Positions 9,497-18,897 are shown, counted from the stretch's first letter. The stretch is DNA of 64,000 bases from Paraburkholderia sabiae (GCF_030412785.1 NZ_CP125295.1:2666001-2730000), one strand, 5' to 3'. Notes: generated by a model from the letters alone, not told the origin. Program-made: numbers and translations.

Positions 9497-10500
9497 AGAT
9501 GGTGATTTCTTCGACCCCCAACGCATCCAAAACGAACCAGTCGCAATTCCGCATCTGGTTACGCAACGAATTCAGCCCGAATCGTGTGCAGGCAACGACG
9601 GTCCGGCTGCTTTGTTTGATCGTGTTCGCCGGAGCGGGAATGGTTGTCCCGCACTTTGCTTCAACTGCCAACCTCTCTTCGATCGTCTACTCAACTGCGG
9701 CGATCGGCACTGCGGCAATCGGTCTTGCGGCCGTTACGCTTTGCGGCGAGCTATTTCTCCTCTCCACCGGCGCGACGGCTGCGTTTGCAGCAATCGTGTT
9801 CGTGTCTGCGCTTGGATTTGGCTCGGTCGCAGCATGCGTTGCCGCCGTGGCGGTCGGGCTAACCATCGGCTTTCTTCAAGGGCTAGCGGTCGGACTGCTG
9901 CGTTGCAATCCGATCATCGCATCGATCGCAGCGGCATCAGTGATTACGGGAGTGGCGTCGTTGCTCACGGGCGGAAGGACGATCATCGGCGAGGGCGACG
10001 TATCATGGCTTGGGCTGGGTGTGTTGTTTCCGGGGCTACCTCATCAAGGGCTGCTTCTGGTTGTCGCGGCGCTTGTGCTTGAGATCGTTATGCAACGTAC
10101 CCGATTCGGCCGTGAATTGCGGCTCGTCGGCATCAATCGCGTTGCCGCGCGTATTGCAGGTCTGAGAACCCGGCTCACTGCACTTGTCAGCTGCACCTTG
10201 GCCGGTGGTACTGCGGCGATGGCCGGCGTTCTCGTCGCATCACAGTCTGGGACAGCAAATCTGCTGATCGGCACCGATTTAACCTTTAGCGCGATCGCCG
10301 CGGTGCTCGTTGGAGGAATCGGTATTGCCGGGGGACGGGGAAGGATTTCGGACGCCGCATTCGGCGCCCTCTTCCTCGCGATAATCGGGAACCTGTTGCT
10401 CGTCAACAACCTGCCCTACGAAGCGCAACTTGCGGTCAAAGGTGCAGCGGTCCTCATCTCGGTCGCGATCGGCAGCGTCCTCAGCGGAAAGCGCCGCTAA
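9493..10500 (+). CDS. ABC importer permease 1 (ribose/branched-chain class)
   Basis: The 335-residue protein is largely hydrophobic, with about eight to ten membrane segments, and carries the BPD_transp_2 signature region GRELRLVGINRVAARIAGL followed by AAVLVGGIGIAGGRG. It matches the inner-membrane permease subunits of RbsC-type importers. It overlaps the upstream ATPase stop by four bases and is followed 23 bases later by a second, different permease gene, so the channel is probably a heterodimer. The N-terminus carries about 30 extra polar residues before the first membrane segment. Confidence 0.92.
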   Translation: MKMVISSTPNASKTNQSQFRIWLRNEFSPNRVQATTVRLLCLIVFAGAGMVVPHFASTANLSSIVYSTAAIGTAAIGLAAVTLCGELFLLSTGATAAFAAIVFVSALGFGSVAACVAAVAVGLTIGFLQGLAVGLLRCNPIIASIAAASVITGVASLLTGGRTIIGEGDVSWLGLGVLFPGLPHQGLLLVVAALVLEIVMQRTRFGRELRLVGINRVAARIAGLRTRLTALVSCTLAGGTAAMAGVLVASQSGTANLLIGTDLTFSAIAAVLVGGIGIAGGRGRISDAAFGALFLAIIGNLLLVNNLPYEAQLAVKGAAVLISVAIGSVLSGKRR

Positions 10501-10523
10501 TCCTCTCTAGACAGGCAAACACC

Positions 10524-11465
10524 ATGAACATACTCATACAGCGTGCCCCGTGGCGCCTCTTTTTGCCAATCGCTCTTCTGCTTATCTTCTCGATCAGCAA
10601 TCGCGATTTCGTGTCGCTCGGTAATGTTTACGCCCTGCTGCAGTCGTTCGCACTTCTGGGCCTCGTAACGCTGGGTCTTTCACTAACAATGGTTGCCGGA
10701 GAGTTCGACCTGAGCGTCGGTTCCATCTCCGCGGTGGCCGGCCTCGTTCTCGTAAAATGCGGAGAGTCTCACCCGATTCTTGGCATCGCGGCGGCCCTCG
10801 CAGCCGGAATCGCGATTGGCCTTGCAAACGGCGGTCTCACGCGCACGTTGCGGGTATCTTCCCTCGTCACTACTCTCGGCTCGATGATCCTCCTCAATGG
10901 CGTCGCTGTCTGGCTCGAGGGTGGCCAGGTGTTGGCCTACAACAATTTCGAGGAGGCCGATCTGCTGGACTCAGCAATCGCCGGCATTCTCTCGACACGC
11001 AGTCTGATCACACTCGGGGTCTTCACTCTGACGGGAGGAATGCTGGCATTCACGCGGGTCGGCCGCGACATCCGGGCAGCAGGCAGTAACCGGAGAGCCG
11101 CCGAAATGGCCGGTGCAAACGTATCGCTTGCCCTTTACGTTGCGTTCGCCTTGTCGGGCGCCCTTGCCGCACTGACGGGTGCCTTGACTTCGATCAGCCT
11201 GTCAACGGCATCTTCGCGATTTGGCACAGACCTCGTACTCCAGGCTGCAACTGCTGCAATTGTCGGAGGCGTTACGCTCAGTGGCGGGGTCGGTTCACCA
11301 ACGGGAATTGCCTTGGGTGCACTGACGTTTGCGATATTGAACAATGGTTTAAGTTTGCTCGGCGTCCCTTCAGCGACCATTCTCCTTCTGAATGGTGGGT
11401 TGCTGTTCATTGTTCTTGTCTCCAACGGCCGGCAGATATTCCCGCGGCTAGCCCTCCGGCACTAG
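10524..11465 (+). CDS. ABC importer permease 2 (ribose/branched-chain class)
   Basis: This 313-residue membrane protein contains GLVTLGLSLTMVAGEFDLSV, a diagnostic stretch of RbsC-like permeases, and GRDIRAAGSNRRAAEMAGANV followed by AAIVGGVTLSGGVG. It is the last gene of the porin-binding protein-ATPase-permease-permease operon and should pair with the 9493-10500 product in the inner membrane. A strong bidirectional terminator lies about 215 bases downstream. Confidence 0.93.
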   Translation: MNILIQRAPWRLFLPIALLLIFSISNRDFVSLGNVYALLQSFALLGLVTLGLSLTMVAGEFDLSVGSISAVAGLVLVKCGESHPILGIAAALAAGIAIGLANGGLTRTLRVSSLVTTLGSMILLNGVAVWLEGGQVLAYNNFEEADLLDSAIAGILSTRSLITLGVFTLTGGMLAFTRVGRDIRAAGSNRRAAEMAGANVSLALYVAFALSGALAALTGALTSISLSTASSRFGTDLVLQAATAAIVGGVTLSGGVGSPTGIALGALTFAILNNGLSLLGVPSATILLLNGGLLFIVLVSNGRQIFPRLALRH

Positions 11466-11818
11466 ATCATCACGAAACTGGACGGCGGGTAAGTCGATGG
11501 ACGCCCGCCTGCTGAGCGCTGGAGCCTGACGATACCGTACACATCGCGGCACATCGCGCGGTGCATCCTTTCCATGGACCACACCCAACGACATCAGTGG
11601 CAGTGACCACATCTGGTTCAATACGGTAGCAACAACCCGTCGCTCCAATTCACTCATCACTCGGAAGGCATATGGACAAAAAAGAGACGGTAGACACTGA
11701 TGTCTACCGTCTCTTTTTGCCAAATGTCACACTCAACGAGCACATCGCCCCGTTACATCGTGAGCAATCGCGCGCCGCGAGCGGTCTCCGTTAAGATCCG
11801 CCAGACTTCATGCCTGAT
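11466..11818. other. Convergent intergenic region with terminator
   Basis: This stretch separates the ABC operon from the convergent GMC oxidoreductase. Apart from the terminator hairpin at 11678-11718 I see no coding sequence or repeat. Confidence 0.6.
11678..11718. terminator. Bidirectional Rho-independent terminator
   Basis: A perfect 14-bp inverted repeat (AGAGACGGTAGACA at 11683-11696, complement at 11701-11714) has a 4-base CTGA loop. It is flanked by an A-run on the left and a T-run on the right, so it gives a stem plus U-tract in both directions. It sits between two convergent transcription units and can end both. Confidence 0.92.
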
Positions 11819-13477
11819 TTATATCGCGGTTGCAACGCTTGCGACAGACTGGAGTTTCTCAATCTTTCCACTGCCGGAACGGCGGATAAAATCTGCCGCT
11901 CGCTCGGCTATCATGATAGTCGCGGCTGCGGTGTTTCCGCGAACCACCTTCGGCATTACTGATGCATCTGCTACGCGCAATCCTTCAATGCCCCGCACGT
12001 TCAGTTGAAGATCAACAACAGCATCGTTCGTGACGCCCATCGCGCACGTTCCGGCTGCGTGCAGACCGGTGGAGCTTCGTGCGCGAATATACTCCTCGAT
12101 ATCCTTGGTTTCGTCCGAAACAGCGGCCCCCGGCAGCTGTTCTGATTTCAGATATTTCGCCAGCGACGGCGCGCGCATTATATGTCGTGCCAGACGGACG
12201 CCTTCCACCTGGTTTCTCATTTCCTGCTCATGGGCAAAAAAGTTTCCAAGTACTCGTGGTGGTTGCTCCGCATCTCGGGTCCGCAGACGAACTTCCCCCT
12301 TCGAATGGCAGGTCAGGCATAACGGTGCAAGCGAAAAACAGTGCACGTCCTGAGGCAGCGGGTCTCCCCAACCCGCAGAAGAGACAGCGAGCGCGTTCAA
12401 ATTGATCTCGGGCCTTCCGTCGCCGTCAATGTCAAAATATCCGCCACATTCGACTACGGTCGAGGCCAGTGCGCCAGTTCGGAACATTAACCACTGGAAA
12501 CCGTTGCGCGCCGCATTCCACCCTCTGTCCTGCCCCATCAGACTAACAGGCTCTTTCAAGATCGCGTCGACGGGTGTGATCAGGTGATCCTGATAGTTCG
12601 CCCCGACCCCCGGCAAGTCTGCCTCAACCTTGATACCTAGTTCAGCGAGATGCGCAGCAGGCCCAATGCCCGAGAGCATGAGGATCTTGGGGCTCATGAA
12701 GGCCCCCGCGCAGAGTATCACCTCGTTTCGAGCCGAAACCCTGTGTTCGCCAGAACGCGTCCTGACGGCCACACCCACCGCTCGACGATTTTCCACGATG
12801 ATTCGGGTCACCATAGCGTCCGTCTGCACAGCCAGATTTTTTTGCTTGCGGTCCAGGTACGCTCGCGCGGTGCTAACGCGCTCTCCTCTGTACGTGAACG
12901 ATTGATAAAAGCCTGCCCCTTCCTGCATACCGCCGTTGAAATCCGGATTGAACGGAATCGGTCGGCCGTCACGATAGCCCGCTTCCTGCGCAGCCCGGAC
13001 AAACGCATTAGAAAGTTCGTGACGGTGATCGGCGTCGGATATCGTTAGCGGGCCGTCTACCCCGTGAAACGGCAGGGAATAGCGTGCATTGCTTTCGGAC
13101 ATCCGGAAGTACGGCAATACATCCTCATAGCCCCATCCGGAGCACCCCATGTTTCGCCAGTCTTCGAAGTCTTCCTTCTGACCGCGCATGTAGACCATCG
13201 CGTTGATAGAGAGCCCCCCGCCCAACACGCGTCCCTGAAGAAACGGATACGTCCGACCGCCGCAGGCAGGTTCAGGCTCCCCTGCATATGTGAACGTACG
13301 CTTCGTTCCATGTAGCTTAAAGAATCCACCCGGAGCTCTGATGAATATGGACCTGTCATGAGGCCCCTCTTCAAGCAGTAACACCCGCTTGGTTGGGTCT
13401 TCACTGAGCCGGCCCGCAACGACGCACCCGGCCGCACCACCGCCAACCACGATGTAGTCAAACACTTCATTGTTCAT
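11819..13477 (-). CDS. GMC-family FAD-dependent oxidoreductase (alcohol/choline dehydrogenase-like)
   Basis: The 552-residue protein starts with an FAD-binding Rossmann motif, VVGGGAAGCVVAGRLSEDP, with the ribose-binding Glu in LLLEEG. It contains the GMC signature GRVLGGGLSINAMVYMRG and the C-terminal active site GLHAAGTCAMG (catalytic His) and VRGNTAAATIMIAERAAD (second active-site Asn). Such enzymes oxidise primary alcohols to aldehydes. I start it at ATG 13477, preceded by GCGAGGA; a longer frame would overlap the upstream gene. It lies 29 bases after the NTF2-like gene and is probably co-transcribed with it. The substrate is unknown. Confidence 0.92.
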   Translation of the reverse strand: MNNEVFDYIVVGGGAAGCVVAGRLSEDPTKRVLLLEEGPHDRSIFIRAPGGFFKLHGTKRTFTYAGEPEPACGGRTYPFLQGRVLGGGLSINAMVYMRGQKEDFEDWRNMGCSGWGYEDVLPYFRMSESNARYSLPFHGVDGPLTISDADHRHELSNAFVRAAQEAGYRDGRPIPFNPDFNGGMQEGAGFYQSFTYRGERVSTARAYLDRKQKNLAVQTDAMVTRIIVENRRAVGVAVRTRSGEHRVSARNEVILCAGAFMSPKILMLSGIGPAAHLAELGIKVEADLPGVGANYQDHLITPVDAILKEPVSLMGQDRGWNAARNGFQWLMFRTGALASTVVECGGYFDIDGDGRPEINLNALAVSSAGWGDPLPQDVHCFSLAPLCLTCHSKGEVRLRTRDAEQPPRVLGNFFAHEQEMRNQVEGVRLARHIMRAPSLAKYLKSEQLPGAAVSDETKDIEEYIRARSSTGLHAAGTCAMGVTNDAVVDLQLNVRGIEGLRVADASVMPKVVRGNTAAATIMIAERAADFIRRSGSGKIEKLQSVASVATAI

Positions 13478-13506
13478 ACATGTCCTCGCAGCTATCGACA
13501 GAATCG

Positions 13507-13938
13507 TCAAAAAGCGCTGTCGAGAATCGCGTCCAGCCGCCGTATCCGCCACTCGCCATCGGTCTCCTTGACGGCTTCAATGAGGTAGCGGCCAGCCGTC
13601 GCGACACGCGTCTCGCCATCCTTTGAGGCGAGAACGACGATGTAGATCGAGAGCTTCGCAGTTGTGGGTGTTTGCTCTTCGAACCGCCCGGTACTGATGA
13701 TGTGGCGACGTTGATCCGTCTGAGATCTGCGGATTCCAGAGAGGACAGCGACGATTTCGGCACGCCCGACTACAGGGCCCCATCCGATATCGGTATGCGT
13801 TACCGTGCCGCCAGTAGTTGCGTCTTCTGTGAAGGCATCGGCGAGCATGTCGAAATCGCCTTCGTCGTAGCCCCAGCAATACTTTGCAAGTGCATCGAGG
13901 ATAAGCGCACGATCGTCGGCGTTGATATAGCGTGCCAC
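13507..13938 (-). CDS. SnoaL/NTF2-like protein
   Basis: This 143-residue protein shows the SnoaL-like cone fold: an N-terminal helix pair, ILDALAKYCWGYDEGDFDMLADAF, then EDATTGGTV, VGRAEIVAVL and a C-terminal sheet with EWRIRRLDAILDSAF. Proteins of this type serve as small dehydratases, isomerases or subunits of ring-hydroxylating enzymes. It is upstream of and close to the GMC oxidoreductase on the same strand, so the two probably act on one compound. No catalytic residue set distinctive enough to name the reaction is visible. Confidence 0.82.
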   Translation of the reverse strand: MARYINADDRALILDALAKYCWGYDEGDFDMLADAFTEDATTGGTVTHTDIGWGPVVGRAEIVAVLSGIRRSQTDQRRHIISTGRFEEQTPTTAKLSIYIVVLASKDGETRVATAGRYLIEAVKETDGEWRIRRLDAILDSAF

Positions 13939-14450
13939 GGTTGTCTCCTTTGGCCTGTCAATTTTGACCCTTCGAAAAATCGCTCGTTTTCGTGATCAGG
14001 CGCGGCCTGTCTCGAAGAATCGACCGGGCAACGTGGCCCTGCATCGATGGATCGAGACGGCAGCCCGCGCCCTGCACGGCGCAGCGACATTAGATGGCCA
14101 CCGTACGCCAAAAGATTTCAATTGACAGTGTCTCGCGTGCCATCCGATCGACCGGGCGCGCCAACCGTGACAGTTCTGGTGGGGAGTCAGTTAACGTAAT
14201 CTGAGTACCGTGGGCAGATCAGCATGTGGCGTGCATACGGCAACCCTCACCTCAGTCCCAAACTCTTGGTGAGGATGACGGCGACTAGCAATACGTAATG
14301 TGATGGCGTAGCCCTGCTGTTCATAATTGCCACTAGCAGGGCGAAGAATGATCGACGATCAGTACCCGTACTCATCAAGGAGACTTCACACACCCGACTG
14401 GCGCCCCAACTCGCCGACCGACTGCGCAAGAACAGGCGTAAAGAGAATTC
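13939..14450. other. Gene-free stretch between NTF2-like gene and hpaR
   Basis: No supported gene lies in these 512 bases. One hairpin is visible: GCCCTGCT paired with AGCAGGGC around 14312-14343, with a 16-base loop and no U-tract. The promoter of the minus-strand NTF2-like/GMC pair should lie at the left end. Confidence 0.5.
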
Positions 14451-14897
14451 TCACTCTCGATCCAGGCCGACGAGCAACTCGTCGATAGCCTTATACAACC
14501 GGTCGACGACGGGCGCACCGACGTCACGCTCCAGCACCCGATACTCGGCCTCAAGATCCGCTGACAATGTCAGTACCAACTGCGTGCTTTTCTCCGTCAG
14601 TGAAACCAGAATGCGGCGCTGATCATCCGCAAACCGTTCTTTCACAACAAGGTCTTGCGCCTCCATCCGCGCAAGAACGCCCGCCATACTGGGACTCGAG
14701 ATCGTGCATAAGTCGGAAATCTGCCGTGGCTCCAACGGCCCGCACTCGTCGAGCGCGCGGATTACGCGCCACTGCTGCTCGGTCAGTCCATATGCACTTA
14801 TCAAAGGACGGAAGCGTTCCATCATCTTTTCTCTGGCCCGCAACAGCAGCATCGGAAGGTTGCGGTGCAAAAGTTGATCAGCAGACGTATTTCGCAT
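14451..14897 (-). CDS. hpaR: MarR-family repressor of homoprotocatechuate genes
   Basis: This 148-residue winged-helix protein contains LISAYGLTEQQWRVIRALDE, ISDLCTISSPSMAGVLARME and the wing RFADDQRRILVSLTEKS, the pattern of HpaR. In E. coli, HpaR represses the hpa meta operon and is released by 4-hydroxyphenylacetate, 3-hydroxyphenylacetate or homoprotocatechuate. It is divergent from hpaG1, and an inverted repeat lies directly after a likely promoter at 14952-14980. Both position and sequence support the assignment. Confidence 0.92.
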   Translation of the reverse strand: MRNTSADQLLHRNLPMLLLRAREKMMERFRPLISAYGLTEQQWRVIRALDECGPLEPRQISDLCTISSPSMAGVLARMEAQDLVVKERFADDQRRILVSLTEKSTQLVLTLSADLEAEYRVLERDVGAPVVDRLYKAIDELLVGLDRE

Positions 14898-14951
14898 GGT
14901 GTATTGATCGTTCGTGCTCGGTCATGGGGGAAACCCCGCCACAAAATCCCG

Positions 14952-14980
14952 TTGACCGTCCATCGTAACAGGAGCACAAT
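14952..14980 (+). promoter_or_regulatory. Candidate sigma-70 promoter of the hpa operon
   Basis: TTGACC at 14952-14957 and CACAAT at 14975-14980 are separated by 17 bases, a good spacing for sigma-70. They lie about 80 bases upstream of the hpaG1 start and are followed at once by an inverted repeat that could be the HpaR operator. The -10 element is only a moderate match. Confidence 0.5.
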
Positions 14981-14996
14981 CACTAACATCTTAGTG
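14981..14996. promoter_or_regulatory. Candidate HpaR operator
   Basis: The sequence CACTAA-CATC-TTAGTG is a perfect inverted repeat with 6-base arms. It sits in the hpaR-hpaG1 divergent region immediately downstream of a candidate -10 element, where a MarR-type dimer would block initiation. No other palindrome of comparable quality was seen in this intergenic region. Confidence 0.55.
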
Positions 14997-15058
14997 TTTT
15001 TCGACCAAGGCCCATGTTCGTCGTAAATGACCATCTGATCCATCTCGAAGAGGAGCCC

Positions 15059-15775
15059 ATGCCTCGCGATATGGATGTGCGGCGCGTCCGTGAACTGCTG
15101 GCGCAAGTTAAAACCTGCCGAACCCCCGTCGACGGTACGGTCTACGGCACACTGTTGAACGACCGTGCCGCGCTCGATGCGTTGGGCGGCGCGGTGAACG
15201 CGCCCCCGTACAAGGCGCCGCCACAAGCCCCTGTGCTGTACGTCAAGCCGCGCAACACACTCGCAGGGCATGGCACAGAAATCGTTGTGCCAGACGGCGT
15301 CGAAGGCGTACAGATAGGCGGTTCACTGGGCATCGTCATCGGACGCACGGCGTGCCGCGTGAACGTCGACGAGGCACTGGACTTCGTCGCGGGTTACACC
15401 GTCGTCGCGGATCTCTGCGTGCCACACGAAAGCGTCTATCGGCCGTCGGTCCGCTTTCGCGCACGCGATGGTTTTTGCGTGATCGGCCCCGCCATCGTCG
15501 CGCGTCGGCATGTTGCCGATGCTGATGCGTTGAACATCGAAATCAGCATCGAAGGAAAGCACACGCTTCATGCAAACACCGCGACGTCGATTCGAAACGT
15601 CGCGCGGCTGATCGCCGATGTCACCGATTTCATGACACTCGCGCCAGGCGACGTCCTGACACTCGGCGTGCCGCACGGTGCGCCCGTAGCGCTTCCTGGT
15701 GACAAGGTGCGCGTCACAATCGGCGACTGGGCGCCGCTTGATTTTTCGATGACCACCCAAGGAGGCGCGCGATGA
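15059..15775 (+). CDS. hpaG1: HpaG N-terminal-type subunit: OPET decarboxylase / HHDD isomerase
   Basis: The 238-residue protein is a fumarylacetoacetate-hydrolase-fold enzyme, with RVRELLAQVKTCRTPVDGTVYG near the start and YVKPRNTLAGHG and VIGRTACRVNVDEALDFVAGYTVVAD in the core. In the homoprotocatechuate pathway HpaG decarboxylates 5-oxopent-3-ene-1,2,5-tricarboxylate and isomerises the product. In E. coli the two halves are fused; here they are separate genes. I use ATG 15059 because GAGGAG lies just upstream; an in-frame ATG at 15014 is the alternative. Its stop overlaps the ATG of the second subunit. Confidence 0.9.
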   Translation: MPRDMDVRRVRELLAQVKTCRTPVDGTVYGTLLNDRAALDALGGAVNAPPYKAPPQAPVLYVKPRNTLAGHGTEIVVPDGVEGVQIGGSLGIVIGRTACRVNVDEALDFVAGYTVVADLCVPHESVYRPSVRFRARDGFCVIGPAIVARRHVADADALNIEISIEGKHTLHANTATSIRNVARLIADVTDFMTLAPGDVLTLGVPHGAPVALPGDKVRVTIGDWAPLDFSMTTQGGAR

Positions 15776-16530
15776 TGCGAGGCCGTGTTGCATACGCTGG
15801 CGCCATTCACGAGGCGTATCCGCACGAACGCGGCGTGCGGTTGGCCGATGGCCGAATTTGTCGCGAAGAAGACGTCGTGTGGCTCGCGCCTATCGAATTC
15901 GGCACGATCTTCGCGCTCGGCCTGAACTACGCCGAGCATGCAAAAGAGTTGCAATTCTCGAAGCAGGACGAGCCGCTCGTGTTTCTCAAGGGGCCCGGCG
16001 GCGTAATTGGCCATCGCGGTGTAACGCGCCGTCCTGCCGATGTCACGTTCATGCACTACGAGTGCGAGCTTGCCGTTGTGATTGGCCGCCCCGCGAAAGA
16101 AGTGAAGCGCGAGGACGCGATGCAGTATGTAGCCGGGTACACGATCGCGAACGACTACGCCATCCGCGACTATCTGGAGAACTACTACCGCCCTAACCTG
16201 CGCGTAAAGAACCGCGATGGGGGTACGGTGCTCGGCCCCTGGTTTGTCGACGCAGCGGATATTGCCAACGTAGCGCAGCTCGAATTGCGCACCTACGTAA
16301 ACGGCAAGCTGCATCAGCAAGGCAGGACCCGTGACCTCGTTACCGACATTCCCGCGCTGATCGAATATCTCAGCAGCTTCATGACGCTTGCGCCGGGCGA
16401 CATCATCCTGACGGGCACGCCCGATGGCATCGTCAATGTGGATGTCGGCGACGAAGTCATCTGCGAGATTGACGGTCTTGGCCGTCTCGCCAACGTAATT
16501 GCATCCGACGCGGATTTCAACCGCGACTGA
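15772..16530 (+). CDS. hpaG2: HpaG C-terminal-type subunit: OPET decarboxylase / HHDD isomerase
   Basis: This 252-residue FAH-fold protein contains IFALGLNYAEHAKEL, VFLKGPGGVIGHRG and the metal-binding core YECELAVVIGRPAKEVKREDAM followed by GYTIANDYAIRD. LAPGDIILTGTPDGI near the C-terminus is also family-typical. It forms the second half of the bifunctional decarboxylase/isomerase with the preceding gene. The four-base ATGA overlap indicates coupled translation, expected for subunits of one complex. Confidence 0.93.
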   Translation: MMRGRVAYAGAIHEAYPHERGVRLADGRICREEDVVWLAPIEFGTIFALGLNYAEHAKELQFSKQDEPLVFLKGPGGVIGHRGVTRRPADVTFMHYECELAVVIGRPAKEVKREDAMQYVAGYTIANDYAIRDYLENYYRPNLRVKNRDGGTVLGPWFVDAADIANVAQLELRTYVNGKLHQQGRTRDLVTDIPALIEYLSSFMTLAPGDIILTGTPDGIVNVDVGDEVICEIDGLGRLANVIASDADFNRD

Positions 16531-16541
16531 CTCACAAGGAC

Positions 16542-18008
16542 ATGCCAATGCGAATCGAACATCTGATCAACGGCAAAAATACGGCTTCGCGCGAGTATTT
16601 CGAAACCGTCAATCCCGCCACGCAAGAAGTGCTGGCTGAAGTCGCGAGCGGCACGGCGTCGGACGTCGACGCTGCCGTGCTCGCCGCGAAAGACGCGTTC
16701 CCCGCATGGGCCGCGAAGCCCGCCGCCGAGCGTGCGAAACTCGTGCGGAAGCTCGGCGAGCTGATCGCGAAGAACGTCCCCGAACTCTCCGATTCAGAAA
16801 CGCGCGATACAGGGCAGACCATTTCGCAAACGCGCAAGCAACTGGTGCCGCGCGCCGCCGACAACTTCACGTACTTCGCGGAGATGTGCACGCGCGTCGA
16901 CGGCCACACCTATCCGACCGACTCGCACCTGAACTACACGCTGTTTTCTCCTGTCGGCGTGTGCGCGTTGATCTCGCCGTGGAATGTGCCGTTCATGACG
17001 GCGACGTGGAAAGTCGCGCCGTGCCTGGCGTTCGGCAATACGGCCGTTCTGAAGATGAGCGAGCTTTCGCCGCTGACAGCGTCAATGCTGGGAGATCTCG
17101 CGCTCGAAGCCGGGATTCCCGCGGGCGTGCTGAACGTCGTGCACGGGTATGGCAAGGACGCAGGCGAGCCACTAGTCGCGCATCCGGATGTGCGCGCGAT
17201 TTCCTTCACGGGTTCAACGGCGACGGGCAACCGCATCGTGCAGACGGCTGGTCTGAAGAAGTTTTCGATGGAACTGGGCGGCAAGTCGCCGTTCGTGATC
17301 TTCGATGATGCCGACTTCGAGCGTGCGCTCGACGCCGCCGTGTTCATGATCTTCTCGAACAACGGCGAGCGCTGCACGGCAGGCTCGCGCATTCTCGTGC
17401 AGAAGTCGATCTACGCGAAGTTCGCGGAGCGCTTTGTCGAGCGCGCAAAAGGGCTGACTGTCGGCGATCCGATGGCAGACAGCACGATCGTCGGTCCTAT
17501 GATCAGCCAGGCGCATCTGGCGAAAGTGCGCAGCTACATCGAACTCGGTCCGAAGGAAGGCGCGACGCTCGCGTGCGGCGGGCTGGATGCGCCGTCGTCG
17601 TTGCCTGAGGCTTTGAAGAAGGGCAACTTCGTCAAGCCCACGGTATTCGTCGACGTAGACAACCGAATGCGTATCGCACAGGAAGAGATCTTCGGTCCTG
17701 TTGCGTGTCTGATTCCGTTCGAGGACGAAGCCGAAGCGATCCGCCTCGCCAATGATATTTCATACGGTCTTTCGAGCTACGTGTGGACCGAGAACACGGG
17801 CCGTGCGCTGCGCGTGGCGGCTTCCATCGAAGCAGGCATGTGCTTCGTGAACAGCCAGAACGTACGCGATTTGCGCCAGCCGTTTGGCGGCACAAAAGCC
17901 TCGGGTGTGGGACGCGAAGGCGGTACGTGGAGCTACGAGGCATTCCTTGAGCCGAAGAACGTGTGCGTATCGCTCGGCTCGCATCACATTCCGCGTTGGG
18001 GCGTTTGA
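16542..18008 (+). CDS. hpaE: 5-carboxymethyl-2-hydroxymuconate semialdehyde dehydrogenase
   Basis: The 488-residue aldehyde dehydrogenase has the catalytic Glu in MELGGKSPFV (about 250-260) and the catalytic Cys in NNGERCTAGSR (about 285-295). SPWNVPFMTATWKVAPCLAFG is the NAD-site region. HpaE oxidises the ring-cleavage product CHMS to 5-carboxymethyl-2-hydroxymuconate. It starts 11 bases after hpaG2 and is followed by the dioxygenase that makes its substrate, so the assignment rests on both motif and neighbourhood. An in-frame ATG two codons downstream is an equally possible start. Confidence 0.94.
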   Translation: MPMRIEHLINGKNTASREYFETVNPATQEVLAEVASGTASDVDAAVLAAKDAFPAWAAKPAAERAKLVRKLGELIAKNVPELSDSETRDTGQTISQTRKQLVPRAADNFTYFAEMCTRVDGHTYPTDSHLNYTLFSPVGVCALISPWNVPFMTATWKVAPCLAFGNTAVLKMSELSPLTASMLGDLALEAGIPAGVLNVVHGYGKDAGEPLVAHPDVRAISFTGSTATGNRIVQTAGLKKFSMELGGKSPFVIFDDADFERALDAAVFMIFSNNGERCTAGSRILVQKSIYAKFAERFVERAKGLTVGDPMADSTIVGPMISQAHLAKVRSYIELGPKEGATLACGGLDAPSSLPEALKKGNFVKPTVFVDVDNRMRIAQEEIFGPVACLIPFEDEAEAIRLANDISYGLSSYVWTENTGRALRVAASIEAGMCFVNSQNVRDLRQPFGGTKASGVGREGGTWSYEAFLEPKNVCVSLGSHHIPRWGV

Positions 18009-18033
18009 GCGTGCGCACAGAGGAGACATCGCA

Positions 18034-18897
18034 ATGGGCAAACTAGCACTGGCCGCAAAAGTAACGCACGTGCCTTCGTTGTATCTGTCGGAACTGGACG
18101 GACCACACAAAGGGTGTCGCCAAGCTGCAATCGAGGGTCATCATGAAATCGGAAGACGCTGCCGCGAACTTGGTGTCGACACGATCGTCGTGTTTGATGT
18201 GCACTGGCTGGTGAACAGTGAGTATCACATCAACTGCGCGCCGAAATTCGAGGGGATCTATACGAGCAATGAGTTGCCGCACTTCATCAACAATATGGAG
18301 TACGCGTATCCAGGCAATGTGCAGCTGGGCAACCTGATAGCAGAAGTCGCGAATCAAATGGGTGTGAAAAGCCGGGCGCACAGCGAGACTTCGCTCGACC
18401 TGGAATACGGCACACTCGTTCCGATGCGGTACATGAATTCGGATCAGCACTTCAAAACAGTATCCGTCGCTGGCTGGTGTATGTGGCATGACCTGTCGAC
18501 GAGCGCGAGGTTCGGTCTCGCGGTGCGCAAGGCGATCGAGGAGCACTACGACGGCACGGTTGCGATTCTCGCAAGTGGCTCGCTCAGTCATCATTTCGCT
18601 AACAACGGTACTGCCGAACAGTTCATGCACAAGGTGTGGGACCCGTTTCTCGAACAGACCGACCGGCACGTCGTGTCGCTTTGGGAGAAAGGCGACTGGA
18701 AGACGTTCTGCGGCATGCTGCCGCTCTACAACGAGAAGTGCTGGGGCGAAGGCGGCATGCACGACACAGCGATGCTGCTCGGCGCGCTCGGTTGGGACCG
18801 TTATGAAGGTAAGGCTGAGGTGATTACGCCATATTTCGGCAGTTCCGGCACCGGGCAGATCAACGCGATTTTGCCCGTGACACCGTTGCCCGCCTGA
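18034..18897 (+). CDS. hpaD: 3,4-dihydroxyphenylacetate 2,3-dioxygenase
   Basis: This 287-residue protein belongs to the LigB-type (class III) extradiol dioxygenases. THVPSL near the N-terminus and FDVHWLV near residue 55 supply the two iron-ligand histidines, and GEGGMHD toward the C-terminus the likely Glu ligand. It opens the ring of homoprotocatechuate between C2 and C3 to give CHMS. The ATG at 18034 has AGGAGA upstream; longer in-frame sequence would run into hpaE. Confidence 0.93.
   Translation: MGKLALAAKVTHVPSLYLSELDGPHKGCRQAAIEGHHEIGRRCRELGVDTIVVFDVHWLVNSEYHINCAPKFEGIYTSNELPHFINNMEYAYPGNVQLGNLIAEVANQMGVKSRAHSETSLDLEYGTLVPMRYMNSDQHFKTVSVAGWCMWHDLSTSARFGLAVRKAIEEHYDGTVAILASGSLSHHFANNGTAEQFMHKVWDPFLEQTDRHVVSLWEKGDWKTFCGMLPLYNEKCWGEGGMHDTAMLLGALGWDRYEGKAEVITPYFGSSGTGQINAILPVTPLPA

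Noticed and set aside
15568..16548. Long open frame antisense to hpaG1/hpaG2
   Set aside because: It mirrors well-supported FAH-fold genes in a GC-rich sequence; its translation is His/Arg/Val-rich without a family match.
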